Shown one piece after another: positions 11,302 through 22,177 of a stretch of DNA of 64,000 nt. A program made the position numbers and the translations under genes. The stretch is from Calendula officinalis (Eukaryota; Streptophyta; Magnoliopsida; Asterales; Asteraceae): assembly GCA_963853835.1 (NCBI GenBank), contig OY970825.1, positions 82,545,942 through 82,609,941 of the forward strand, given 5' to 3'. Within the stretch, counting starts at the first letter, position 1. Each line of letters starts with the position of its first letter. Below the pieces are notes generated by a model. That model saw only the letters and a program-made list of their open reading frames with translations. It did no database searches and was not told the DNA's origin.

Positions 11302-12847
11302 TTAATAAGCCCTTCTTTGTGCTTTCTTCGGCTTCTTCACAAAACTCAACCGAATCTTCTTCAGCCTCCTTCTCTTTCTCGCCATTTTCTCAGGCAAAGT
11401 TTCCCGCTTTTTCTCCTTCACAACCACAGATTTCTTCACAAATCTTGGATCCAATTTATAAGCTTTAACTTCAACCGGTAATCCCTTATTTTCAGCTTCT
11501 TTAAAAAGAACATTCGCCTTTTCAACACGCCCATAACCACACAATTTCCCCATTAAAAGATCATAAGTCTTGATTCCCGGTTGACACCCGTCTTTTTTCA
11601 TTTTTGCAAAAACAGTTAAAGCGTGATCGATTCTTTCAATTCCACATAAAATCTTGAGAAATTCATAGTATGCTTTCGTATCAAGTTTATCCCCAAATCC
11701 ACTTGATTTCATCCGATCAATCATTTCATCTCCTTCACCGATTCTTGCAGCTTGATACAAACTTTTTATTAAAACAAGAAATGTTTCTTCATTCGGTTGA
11801 CAACCCCATTCCCCAATTCGATCAAACAAGTTCATAGCATCTTCGGTCTTACGGATCTTGCATAAATTAGTAATCAAAACATTAAAAGTTTCCACATTTC
11901 TTGGAACTCCTGCAACATCCATATCAATCAGTACTTTTTCGGCTTCAGACTGAAGCCGAAACGGATCTTTTTTCCTACAAAGTTTACAAACACAATCAAG
12001 AATCGCGTTATAAGCAACGGGACCGATTTCAAACCCGCCTCGATACATTTCTTGTGATAATCTTCTAGCTTCATCAAGTTTCCCATCAATACACCAACCT
12101 TTGATCAATGTATCACATATAAATTCATCAGGAAAAAACTCATTAGCAACATTAGTAACCATTTTTTCAGCATAACTAGCATAACCATGATCACATAATT
12201 TTGCAACAATAAATTTCAAAGATTCCAAATTTCTCACAAACCCATAATCAATTCCCATTTTTTCGAAAAAAGAAACCACCTGTGTTGGTCTACCAGCTCT
12301 AACCAACCGATCGACTGCCGATTCGAATGTTTTAGCACCTGAAATCGATTTATTGGCCGTAAGGAGTTCATGGGTCGCCTTGAAATCTTTACGCCGGCCA
12401 AAATAATCGATGAAATATGATAAAGATCGGATCTTGTGGTGACCCATTTGAAGAAATCGAGCGATGTTCGTCCGGATTCCGGTGAGAGATTGAGAGTGGT
12501 TAGAATGATGTCTGATGTTAGGGTGATGTGAGAGAAACTTAGATCAAGGCGTTGAGGGAGAGGGGTAGTTTGGTCATTTGGGTCTTTGAGGAGTTCGTAT
12601 GAGAGTGATTCGGAAATGTGTTGTGAATCTTGAATTGGGGTTTCGAGTTGTGTTTGTGAAGAGAAGAATTTGGAGGATGGAATAGTGTAGGGTTTAAGGA
12701 GTGAGGGTTTTTGGGGGTGGAGAAAATGGTTGTGGTCGTGGTGGTGATGGATTGATTGCGGCGGGGCAGCGGTGGTGATGAGAAGTAACGACGGCGGAGT
12801 AGGATCCGAAGGTGAGCCGCCATTAACGGCGGAGATGGTTTGATCAT
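11302..12847 (-). pseudogene. PNM1: PNM1-like PPR gene copy 1, broken by two frameshifts
   Basis: The start codon (12847) and stop (11302) correspond to those of the intact 521-codon copies, but two deletions destroy the frame. One base is missing at about 12760-12770, so the frame leaves the normal N-terminus after about residue 28. Nineteen bases are missing at 12427/12428, between short AT repeats. Downstream of the second lesion the normal frame resumes and stays open for the last 370 or so residues, covering nearly all PPR repeats. A protein started at the ATG at 12447 would lack the mitochondrial targeting region. Upstream, hAT-1 begins 48 bp from the start codon. Confidence 0.9.
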
Positions 12848-12894
12848 CTTTGTTTCTCAGAGCAGGCTAAGTGTATGTAATTCAGGATTTCTGA

Positions 12895-13437
12895 CTAAGT
12901 TGCACAGAAACGGCAGGGAAGAAGACGTACCCGTATCTGAAACGGCGCAGAAACGGAAACGCAGGGGATACGTGAAGAAACGTTTCTGATTGGACCGATA
13001 CGTTTCTTGTGGAGTATCTGGGCCGTTTCTTTGGAGTTTCCATTTATTTTAATTCAAAATGGGCTAAAATCTAAAGTCTAATGGGCTAAACTCTAATTTC
13101 TAAACCACTTAATTCTTACGTATCTTGTTCCTCCACTATTATTTTCTTATTCTGAAATCTTAATTCTTATTATTATGAACTAAAAGAGTAAATTCAGTAT
13201 TCACGTTATACTATTATACTATTAATATTAATTACCTTTTGTAGATTTAGTTTTTTTTAGTTTACACCTAACATTAATATATATCTATTTTAGAATTTCT
13301 TTAACATATATATATTTTAATATTTCATATTTGCCGTATCTATGCCGTATCCGTATCTTGAATTTTTGAATTTTGCCGTTTCCCGTATCCGTTACGTATC
13401 CGTATCCTGGTGCCGTATCCGTATCCGTGCAACTTAG
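12895..13437. mobile_element. Non-autonomous hAT-like element (hAT-1), unit 2, complete
   Basis: This is a 543-bp element with perfect 11-bp inverted tips CTAAGTTGCAC/GTGCAACTTAG and a perfect 8-bp target duplication ATTTCTGA (12887-12894 and 13438-13445). It is the only copy with both flanks preserved. The unoccupied site is seen at about 37339-37346, where ATTTCTGA occurs once. Subterminal CGTATCC/GAAACG motifs are repeated at both ends. No transposase is encoded. It lies 48 bp upstream of the PNM1 copy 1 start codon. Confidence 0.9.
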
Positions 13438-14291
13438 ATTTCTGAACCTCAAAACCTAAAATGACATGACCCGGAATATTTTAACGGGGCCCGATTTTGG
13501 AAAACGGATCCCAAATCATAATTTAGGGGAGGTTTGTGTAAGTTTAATTATTTAGTAAATTACAAAATGTCCCTGTGACTTGCTATAAACTACATAAATG
13601 ATCTATATCTTTAAAAAAATTATACAAATGGTCTCTGATATTTGTAGTTTTTGTTGGTTCTGAATGGACGAATATAAGAACTCTCTATTTAGCAATGAGC
13701 AAGTATTTTAGTGACCGAGAGAATACGATCGACACTTGTTTTGAAAGATTGAGGCTTCAGTGTTGGTAAACCACATTCACTTCGGTTGTTGAAGAGGGTA
13801 TTTGATAGAGACCTATTTAAGATGGTCAATCTCCCAAGAATTTAGACTAAAAAATTAAAGACAATTTAACAAACTTTTTCTTCTCTAATTCATTAATCAA
13901 AATACAATTACAATTTACAAGGCATCTAAAATAACTAAATATCCTACCCACTAACCATGATCTAAATCATGGGAACAAAAACATGCATTAAATGTAAAAC
14001 TACCCACTAAATGATAAAACTACTTTTTAACTAGCCAAATTAAAAGGAAACTAAATTAAGTAAAACAAAACATTAATTCTTTAAAGTTAGGGACGTAGAT
14101 GCAATTAACATATTTAGATATGCTTATGCACATATCAGTATTTATATCCGAAGGTTGAGCGGATAATATCGTATTAGGCAACGTGTCAACTTCTGATTCT
14201 TCTAACAACTATAATACTGCACATATCATAAAACATACACCCAACATTTTCCTCCTCTTTAGGAACAGTACCCAAAATATGTATTTTTGTG

Positions 14292-15080
14292 TAGGGATGG
14301 AATCGGGTCCAGAACCGACCCGGATGGACCCGTACCCAAAATACCCGAGACCCGATTTAGGAGGATTAGTAGACCCGAGAACTGAACCGTTTTACAGAAT
14401 ACGGTTCCGGTTCGGTTCCGGGTTCGGTTCGGGTAAATCGGGTATAGAGCCGATTGGAACCGAAATAGTAACTGGAGGCGTTTTTTGGTGTTTGTATCAT
14501 ACTCCCTCCGTCCCTTAATAAAGTTCTCATTTCTCCTGGGCACATGTTTTTAGGAGATAGTTAGTGGTGGGTCCTTGGTAATAAATTTGATTAAAATATA
14601 GGGGTTTTTTGGAGAGAGAAAGTGTTTTTAGGAGATAGTTAGTGGTGGGGTATATGGTAATAATATTATTTTATTGAGTGGGTCCCTCTAATTTAAGAAA
14701 TGGGAACTTTATTTTGGGACAAACATATTAGGGCAAATGGGAACTTTTTTAAGGGACGGAGGGAGTATTTTTTAGTTTATACATGTAATTTTATAATGAT
14801 TTACAAATAACAATTATTTAATTAATATAAATCAAACACTATTAGTAGTATTATACCACAACAAATTCCATATACATAGTTAATTAATTTCGGTTCCGGG
14901 TCTTAGACCCGATTTGTTCCATACCCGATGTACCCGGGCCCGATTACATGTACCCGAAATACCCGATGCCCGATTTTTTCTTAAAAATATTGGACCCGAT
15001 ACCCGAACCGAACTTTAGTAATCCGTATCCGGTTCCGTACGGGTACGGTTTCGGGTTTTCAGTTCTATATCCCATCCCTA
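14292..15080. mobile_element. hAT-2 element carrying a nested Stowaway, unit 2
   Basis: Tips TAGGGATGG and CCATCCCTA. The 8-bp duplication CTTTTGTG is intact on the right (15081-15088) and has one change on the left (14284-14291). The element is interrupted by the Stowaway at 14502-14765. The CCCGA-rich halves match the uninterrupted copy at 3619-4136. Confidence 0.85.
14502..14765. mobile_element. Stowaway-like MITE (Tc1/mariner type), unit 2
   Basis: A 264-bp element with inverted ends starting CTCCCTCCGTCCC (about 31 bp with few mismatches), flanked by TA on both sides (14500-14501 and 14766-14767). The unoccupied TA site is visible in unit 1 near 3830. Size, terminal sequence and TA duplication match the Stowaway group. 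Confidence 0.93.
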
Positions 15081-15088
15081 CTTTTGTG

Positions 15089-17274
15089 TGCAAGGTAGGT
15101 CAGTATAATATGCATACATTAAATATCATTCAAGATTCTCAACCATAAAAGATATATTTATATCTTTTATTCAAGCAAATAAATTATTATTTGTGGGAAA
15201 CCATTACACATAAGATATTACCACAAATCTTTGCATAGTACTTCACAACTCCTAAAAAAACATTTTAATACTCTGCTAGTAGATGATCAACAACACAACA
15301 ACGAACCTACTCGACACTCAGCTCTTTCTTCAACTTTATCTTCGATTATGTTGACTGTTCTTCTTATCTTTTGATCAATGAGAGCACACTAATCTAAATA
15401 TATGTGCACAACTATACATGTGTCACACAACCTATATTTAAAAAAATTAAGTCTATACACAACGATTAACTTAACTTGGGTATAACTATACATTTATACT
15501 AATTAAGTGTTCATATTAAAACTGTATACAATATGACTAATAGTTTTGCTCAGTCCCTCCGTCCAGCAGCCAACTAATTTCCACGTTTAGTCTGTACCTC
15601 ATATGCATTGCACATTAGCATATCTTTATCATCTTTCCTCTCCTTTTTGAACATGTTTTAAAATTAAGATTTCTACTAAAATTATGTTATTATATTGAAC
15701 ATGTTTTAAAAATCAAATACACAATATTCTTTAAATCAACTTGATTTTTGGATTAAATTATTTTGTGTATTTTAAGAATTAACAAAGCCAATATGTATTC
15801 TCATATTTGAGTTTATATCAATTACGACCTAATTTTTGCACTTTAGTGTGAGATTACATAAAAAGAATATTAACGTTTTACTTGGTTATGTTTCGTTTTA
15901 ATCATTTTACTTCAATATAAGTGCATTTTAGTCATTACAGTTATAGAGAAAAGGAGTGATGGGTCAAACAAGGTCTATAGCGATAGTAATTTACGAAATT
16001 TTTATTTTTATTTTGCCTTTAAAAAAAGAGAAAATTTGTTTTATATCATTCTAAAATCCTAAATTATTTACATGTTTCCCAAAATTATAAATTATCTCTA
16101 TGTCCTTCTAATTTTTTTAATCATCTTCATATCCATCTAAACTTTTAAAACTCTTATTTATTTCTAAAAACCTATTTTTATATTTATTAAATCAATATAA
16201 TATCAATATTCGTCATGTAAGTATGCAATATATATGTTGATCATGTATTAGAAATTATGCAATATATTTGTTGATCATGTATTAAAAGAAAGATATAAAA
16301 ATAATTTTTGAATTTTAAAAAGACATAAAATAAATATTCTTTCAAAAAATATATTATGTGAGTTCAACAATATGTGAAAATTACCATAATGTCCTAACAA
16401 CGGAAAGCGCTTTCATTTTCTCGACTACAAAAATTAGGCTGCCTAATTTTTGTGTGCAAATCAACAATTATCATAATTCATAAGATGCATACCAACCAAC
16501 AAATTATTGACTAATAGGATACATACACTTGCAAAAACAAGTGCAAGTTATGCAATGCTTTTAAGCCTAACTATTATCAATACATCGAAATAAAAAATAT
16601 AGAGCAGATTGCAATAATCGTTCTTGTAGTTTGGCTAAATCACATGTGTAGTCTGCATGATGTCGAAAGTGTAGGAAACGCTTGGTCATTTCCCTAATTC
16701 CCTTTGACGGAATTAGTAGATATTGTTAGTTGGTGCATGTGATACCCACTTGCGAGTTTTTTCCCCAATCTCACTAAACTACAAGGGCGATTTCTGCAAT
16801 ATTATAAATTGGTTTATCTAAGTTTTTTTTTAAACGGCCAGTTAGTAAGTTAGTGGTTCGAGCATAGACAATGACATTCACAAGTGTCATGTGCTAAGTT
16901 AGTATGCCTTTCCTCGAACCCTCTATCTATGGGATAAACCTCACCACCTATTCACGTGAGGAAAAGCCTCCAGTAAGACTCGGACCCGGGACTTTGTGAA
17001 GAGAAACTCCCAAAAATTTCCCTTTGTGACCAGTTGATCTACAACAACTAGTTAATCTAATTAATGCACTAAATGCATGAGATTAGAAGTGTTAAATTAA
17101 CTTCAAGTTTCATTTCATAATCAGGGGTAGATTCATTAAATGTCCCGCATTAGCACATGACACTACTCAAATTTTTCCCACAGGGTAAATTTTTCGGAAT
17201 TTGTTTTGGTATAACGGTGCAGTGCTTCTACCGAACTAAAAAACTTATCAATAATCCAAATCAATTTTTGTATA
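15089..17274. other. AT-rich spacer upstream of CstF50, unit 2
   Basis: No gene is seen. It contains direct repeats (TTGAACATGTTTTAAAA twice near 15650-15712; a GTTGATCATGTATTA-containing repeat twice near 16225-16285), a 12-bp perfect palindrome GAAAGCGCTTTC at 16403-16414 and a hairpin with 11-bp arms at 16428-16452. A stretch at about 16822-17060 has oppositely oriented GGTTCGA-like boxes and a CCCGGG motif and may be an old SINE or other repeat (weak). Equivalents are 28379-30563 and 46622-48806; units 4 and 6 keep only 39045-40776 and 58839-60570. Confidence 0.6.
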
Positions 17275-17759
17275 TGGGTGTAACTAAGTTGAGTCGAGTC
17301 GAGTCGAGCCGAGTTCTTCCAAGCTCGAGCTCGACGTCGACTCAAAAACTAAAGGTGAAGCTCGATACTCAATGAGCTTGAATTTTTAAGCTCGAGTTCG
17401 GTGAAGGTATCGGTACTTTCGAGTTCGACTTGACTCAATTTTTTTTGATTTTTTTTAAAAATGCATTAATAAGTTGACTGGGAAGAGTAAATTTGAAAAA
17501 TAAGGTAGGGTTTATTTTCATTTTCCTTATATAAAATATACATATGTAATTATGTATAAAATAGGTTAAAAGGGTAATCTAATAGAATTTTGATTAGGCT
17601 CGCGAGTCTAACGAACTGGGCATTAGGGAACTCGAGCTCTATTCGAACACCGCTCGAGTAACTTGAGTTCAACTTGATTTATAACAAGTCGATTCCAAGT
17701 ATTTTTTTCGAGTCAATCTCGAATGATTGGTGAGCTGTTTTGGCTCGATTACACACCTA
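17275..17759. mobile_element. Degenerate hAT-like repeat rich in GAGTCGAG motifs, unit 2
   Basis: The left end reads GGGTGTAACTAAG followed by GTCGAG repeats; the right end, inverted, reads TTAGGTGTGTAATCGAGCC. Both ends are rich in GCTCGAG and the centre is AT-rich, which resembles a common family of small plant hAT repeats. No clean target duplication was found, so the borders are approximate. Equivalents lie at about 30564-31048 and 48807-49291. It is absent from units 1, 4 and 6. Confidence 0.4.
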
Positions 17760-17899
17760 AGTAGAAATAAACAATATCATCTTACAAGGACTTGGAAGGT
17801 CCAATTAGAACAAATAGGATTAGGAGGTCGACCTTTTTCTAATGCTAGAAACTTTGCTAAAAACTCAGTAGCAACAGGCCATGGCCAAAATACTCAAAC

Positions 17900-18046
17900 C
17901 AAACAGAGATATTAGTTATGAGTAATGACATTTAGAGGACACATCTTTGTATGATTAACGGTCAATTATATCAGCAGTAGAAGTTTAATTATTTTCAAAG
18001 GAGGCATAAAATTAGGGTTTTAGGGAATTTACCACTTACGACGGAA
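17900..18046 (+). promoter_or_regulatory. CstF50 proximal promoter and 5' leader, unit 2
   Basis: This covers the last 147 bp before the CstF50 ATG at 18047. A telo-box-like motif TTAGGGTTT lies at 18012-18020, 27 bp before the ATG; such motifs are common close to the start of housekeeping and RNA-processing genes in plants. No clear TATA box was identified. The same sequence precedes copies 3 and 5, but it is missing in units 1, 4 and 6. Confidence 0.4.
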
Positions 18047-21000
18047 ATGGATAGCAACAATTTGGAGCAAACGTTACAGGAAGGAAAGATTTATCGATAT
18101 GTAAACAATCTAATCGTTGCTCATCTTCGAGACAATAATTTCACTCAGGTATAATTTTCAACTTTCTGGTACAAATTTTCTTCCTACATTTAAACATTCA
18201 AGTCTTTTGATGAAATACATTGCTTGGGATTGGGTTGAATCAAGTTGAATTAGGGGTGTTTGGTTCTGCTTGTTCAATTTGATTATAGCATCAACAAAAT
18301 AATTCAGAAAGCATTTATTGCACCAAAATGTAGCTACTTTTCACCAAATTGTATGCCATGATATATATATATATATTTTTAATCTGTTGATGTAACAAAC
18401 TTTTATACCGATACCAATGTATGTATGTAACCTCCTATACCAGGTAAAATGGTGACGTGGAATACCGCCACGTCAGCTCCTTTAACCTCCCTCCAAGGTA
18501 ATATATTAAAATTATTATTATCTTTAATAAAAACCTTTCGTTAATACTGAATCTATTAACTACTGATTGACTTATATCTTTGTAGGCTGCAAGTGCAGTT
18601 GCTTCAGCTACAATGACACCACTTAACATTGAAGCTTCTCCAAAGAAACTTCTTGAATTGGTTGCCAAGGTTTTTCTTTTTATTTTTTTTAATTAAATAA
18701 CAGTTAAAGTTAATAATTAATGAATAATATAAACAAAAAGAATATTGGGTTTGAGAAATAAAAAAAACAGGGTCTTGCAGTTGAAAAAGACGAAACAGGC
18801 AGAGGAATATCATCATCTCCATTATTTGATACAAACACAACATTACCTTTGAAATATGGCTCAATACCGCCTCCACGTGTTGTTTCTGTTGATTTTAGGT
18901 AATTTTTAAATGTTTGAGAAATTATGAAATTGATATAAGGGCAGACTGCAGAAAAAGGTACTGAACTACTGATATTAAACTTTTTTATTTCACAACTAAA
19001 GGTACTAATTTTTTATTCTTTTCCACCAAAATGAGGACTATGTTACCTCTTAAATTTGTATACCAAAATTAGGACTTGTTTTTTAACAAATTGTTTTTCG
19101 GTGAAAGGTAAAAAAAAAAATACACATTTTCGTCTTTAAAGAAAATTTAATATCTTTAATTGTGATAAAAAGAAGTTCGCTGGCCTTTTATGATGTTTGC
19201 CCTAGATTAAATTACCAAAAATGACATTAAAAATAAATAACATAAAAATCATGACCTTTGTGAATTGGAAGTAAGTAGCTAATTATCTTATATTCTTTAG
19301 ATAGTCAATTTGTTGCAGCTGATCTGAAACTGAAAACTGCTTCTTTGACCCATTAATAAATCGATAATTAGAAGCAGAATCTGTTTATCAAAATATTAAA
19401 AATTCAGATGCATTTTGAAATAATAACGAAAATGGCTCAAATCTTACAGTGCTGCACATGATACAAAAGGCTCCTCAAAAACTTTCCCAAAACACGAAAC
19501 TCGCCACGTGTCAGAACATAAGGTATGCATGACATTAATATATGAAATAAAAAATTGGTTTTTCACAACTTACAAATTAATAAATTATTAAAAAAATGCA
19601 GAATGCTGCCAGATGTGCAAGATTTAGTCCTGATGGAAGATATTTTGCATCAGGGAGTGCAGATACATCAGTTAAACTGTTTGAGGTAATCATTTTGATA
19701 TAATAGTTCCTATCTAGAGAGACTAAAACGGGTTAGGTTGACCCGAAACAGTTTTTATACTTTTTTATTTAGTTTTATTTTAAATAATTAGTGTATTCAG
19801 TATTATCATGGAAACTATATTGTTAGAGTCATATTCTAGTCTTATGAATAAAGCGAATTAGGAGGCTGTATACTTCTATGCAGTAAAAATGTTTTTTTTT
19901 TTTGCCTAAAAAGCAATTTACTTTTATGTTTGTCCTTCTTTAGTTGTATTATGACTTTTGTCCAATTGGCTCATTAAAAGATAGTTTTGTGTCTCAATTG
20001 GATCATTAAAAGATGTTTTTCACAAAAAGTTCATTGTTAAATTTTTAGAAATTAATTTTGTTTAGAAGGTTTTTAATTGATCCAAGTGGGACTCAGAACC
20101 ATCTTTTGACGACCCAATTGGACTAAACTTTATACAACCACTAAATTGTGACACATGTCCTTTTTCTTCTTATTTTTTTTCTCTTTTTTCTTCTTATTTT
20201 TTTCTCATTTTTCTCTTATGTGCAGGTTTCAAAAGTGATGCTGCCAGAGGGAAAGGATGTTAGACCTGTTTTAAGGACATTTTACGACCATATACAAGTA
20301 AATATTAATTTATTTACATAAAAGTATAAAATATTTTTTCAAATCATTATCTTTTTTCTAAACAGTTATTTTTTTTTTCAAATAATCAAACTATTTTTTC
20401 ATCATGTTTCTTGTTGACCTTCATAATGTCATCTTGAAACTAATAAAAAATTTATATTTCTGCAGCCAGTAAACGACTTGGATTTTCATCCTCAAAATAC
20501 TATTTTAATATCCGGGGCCAAAGATCACACAATAAAGTCTGATTTTCTATCCATAATTGTTTAATCTATACATAAACGAATAAGTTATTAATTATTAGTT
20601 ATATTTATCATACCACCATAATACAGGTTTTTTGACTTTTCTAAGACCGTTGCAAAGAGAGCATTCAGAGTTATCCAGGTTTATTTGTAATTTTATTGGA
20701 GTCCATTAAATAAATTTGTGATAAAATAGAAGGGAAAATTTCATAATATAACAATATACTTAAGGTGCTTGTCCGTTTTAGTAATTAGATTTTTTTAAGA
20801 CATGTTTTGGTAATTACAAGTTTTTAGCCACATAGGGCCAAAAAACTTCTTTTATTACCAAAATAGGCCGGCTAAAAACTTGTAATTAACAAATCAGACC
20901 TTAAAAAGTTATAATTACCTAAACACACCACCGACAATTTTTTTAAACTATTTGATTACAATTTCCCTAAATATAAACTTAATTAGATTTCTTAATATCT

Positions 21001-22177
21001 CGTTTTTTATATTTAATGTTTTACAGGATACTCATAATGTGCGGTCTGTATGTTTTCATCCGTCTGGCGATTTTCTTCTAGCAGGCACAGATCATCATGT
21101 TCCACATTTATATGATATTACTACTTTTCAATGTTACCTTTCGGCAAATGTACAAGAAATTGGTGTTAATAGTGCAATAAATCAGGTATAAACACTTTCA
21201 TAATTGTTATGTTATAATCCTCAAACTTTTACTGATTTGGTGTTTTAACCCTTCAACTTTATTTGTCAATGGCTTTTTTTTTATCCTAAAAGTTTTTGAC
21301 TTGCTATCACATGTTAATACTTACAAAACCATTTTAATGTTTTTTTTTTTTAATTTTAAATTTATTATTGTTTGTGGTGATGCAGGTGAGATATTCATGT
21401 ACAGGTGGCATGTATGTAACAGCTTCAAAAGATGGTGGTATTAGAATATGGGATGGTGTTACTAGCAACGTTGTTCGTTCCATACTTAGTGCTCATGGGT
21501 CAGCTGAAGCCACTAGTGCATATTTTACAAAAGATCAAAGGTATTAATAATTTCTTAATAAAATGATGATGATTTTTCAGATAATTTCTTCTAAAAAAAT
21601 TACTAATGATTTCTTCTAAAAAAATTACTAATAATTTCTTCTAAAAAAATTATTTTTTTAAAAAAAAAGGTTGTATTAATTAAATGATGATGATTTTTCA
21701 GATATGTTCTGTCATGTGGAAAAGATTCTTCTGTGAAGCTGTGGGAAGTTGGAACGGGCCGATTAGTGAAACACTATCTTGGAGCCACGCACACACAAAT
21801 ACGTTGTCAGGTATTTTCATTTTCGTTTTTATATATTTATTATTATTATTATTATTTTTTGTTATTTAATAGCTAATGGATTGAGTAAATTTGCAGGCTA
21901 TTTTCAACGAAACAGAAGAATTTGTATTATGCATTGATGAACCTAGCAATGAGGTATACATAACTAATTTTGTTTTATGGTTTGAATGAATTTATAATAA
22001 TTAGTTTGATATTTTCAGATTGTGATATGGGATGCTGTTAGTGCAGAAAAAGTAGGAAGATGGCCATCTAACCATGCGGGCCCACCCAGGTGGCTCGAGC
22101 ACTCGCCTACCGAGCCAGCATTTGTGTCGTGTGGGACTGATCGAGCAGTTAGATTTTGGAAGGAAACAACACCTTGA
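18047..22177 (+). CDS. CSTF50: Cleavage stimulation factor subunit 50 (CstF50/CSTF1), copy 2, the only complete copy
   Basis: Nuclear subunit of the cleavage stimulation factor used in pre-mRNA 3'-end cleavage and polyadenylation. Thirteen exons: 18047-18148, 18586-18669, 18771-18898, 19450-19522, 19602-19685, 20226-20297, 20466-20536, 20627-20678, 21027-21185, 21386-21540, 21702-21810, 21897-21953, 22019-22177. They join in phase to 434 residues, close to the Arabidopsis protein (about 430). The N-terminal dimerisation region spans about residues 5-65 (conserved LIVAHLR, then ATMTPLNIE). Seven WD40 repeats follow from about 126 to 430, with FSPDG, DLDFHP, FHPSGDFLLAGTDH and WPSNH motifs matching the family. 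The exon 7 donor is GTCTGA, weak at +3. Intron 10 has a duplicated acceptor sequence. It is convergent with PNM1, with a gap of 1345 bp. The identification is firm; the exon borders are by eye. Confidence 0.9.
21541..21701 (+). repeat. CstF50 intron 10 with duplicated 3' splice-site block and short tandem repeats
   Basis: AAATGATGATGATTTTTCAG occurs at 21561-21580 and again at 21682-21701, where it forms the true acceptor. Between them TTTCTTCTAAAAAAATTACTA is repeated about three times. Use of the first AG would give AGA then TAA at once. The same arrangement exists in the other copies (9320-9480, 33757-33917, 52002-52162). Confidence 0.8.

Noticed and set aside
11230..11481. Forward open frames antisense to the PNM1 C-terminus
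   Set aside because: They are shadows of the PNM1 reading frame on the opposite strand, with composition explained by the Lys/Arg-rich tail.
17157..17375. Overlapping frames on both strands at the GTCGAG repeat
   Set aside because: Explained by the simple GAGTCGAG motifs at the end of the degenerate hAT-like repeat.
18010..18025. Interstitial telomere repeat (TTAGGGTTT)
   Set aside because: Only one partial motif occurs; it is better read as a telo-box in the CstF50 leader.
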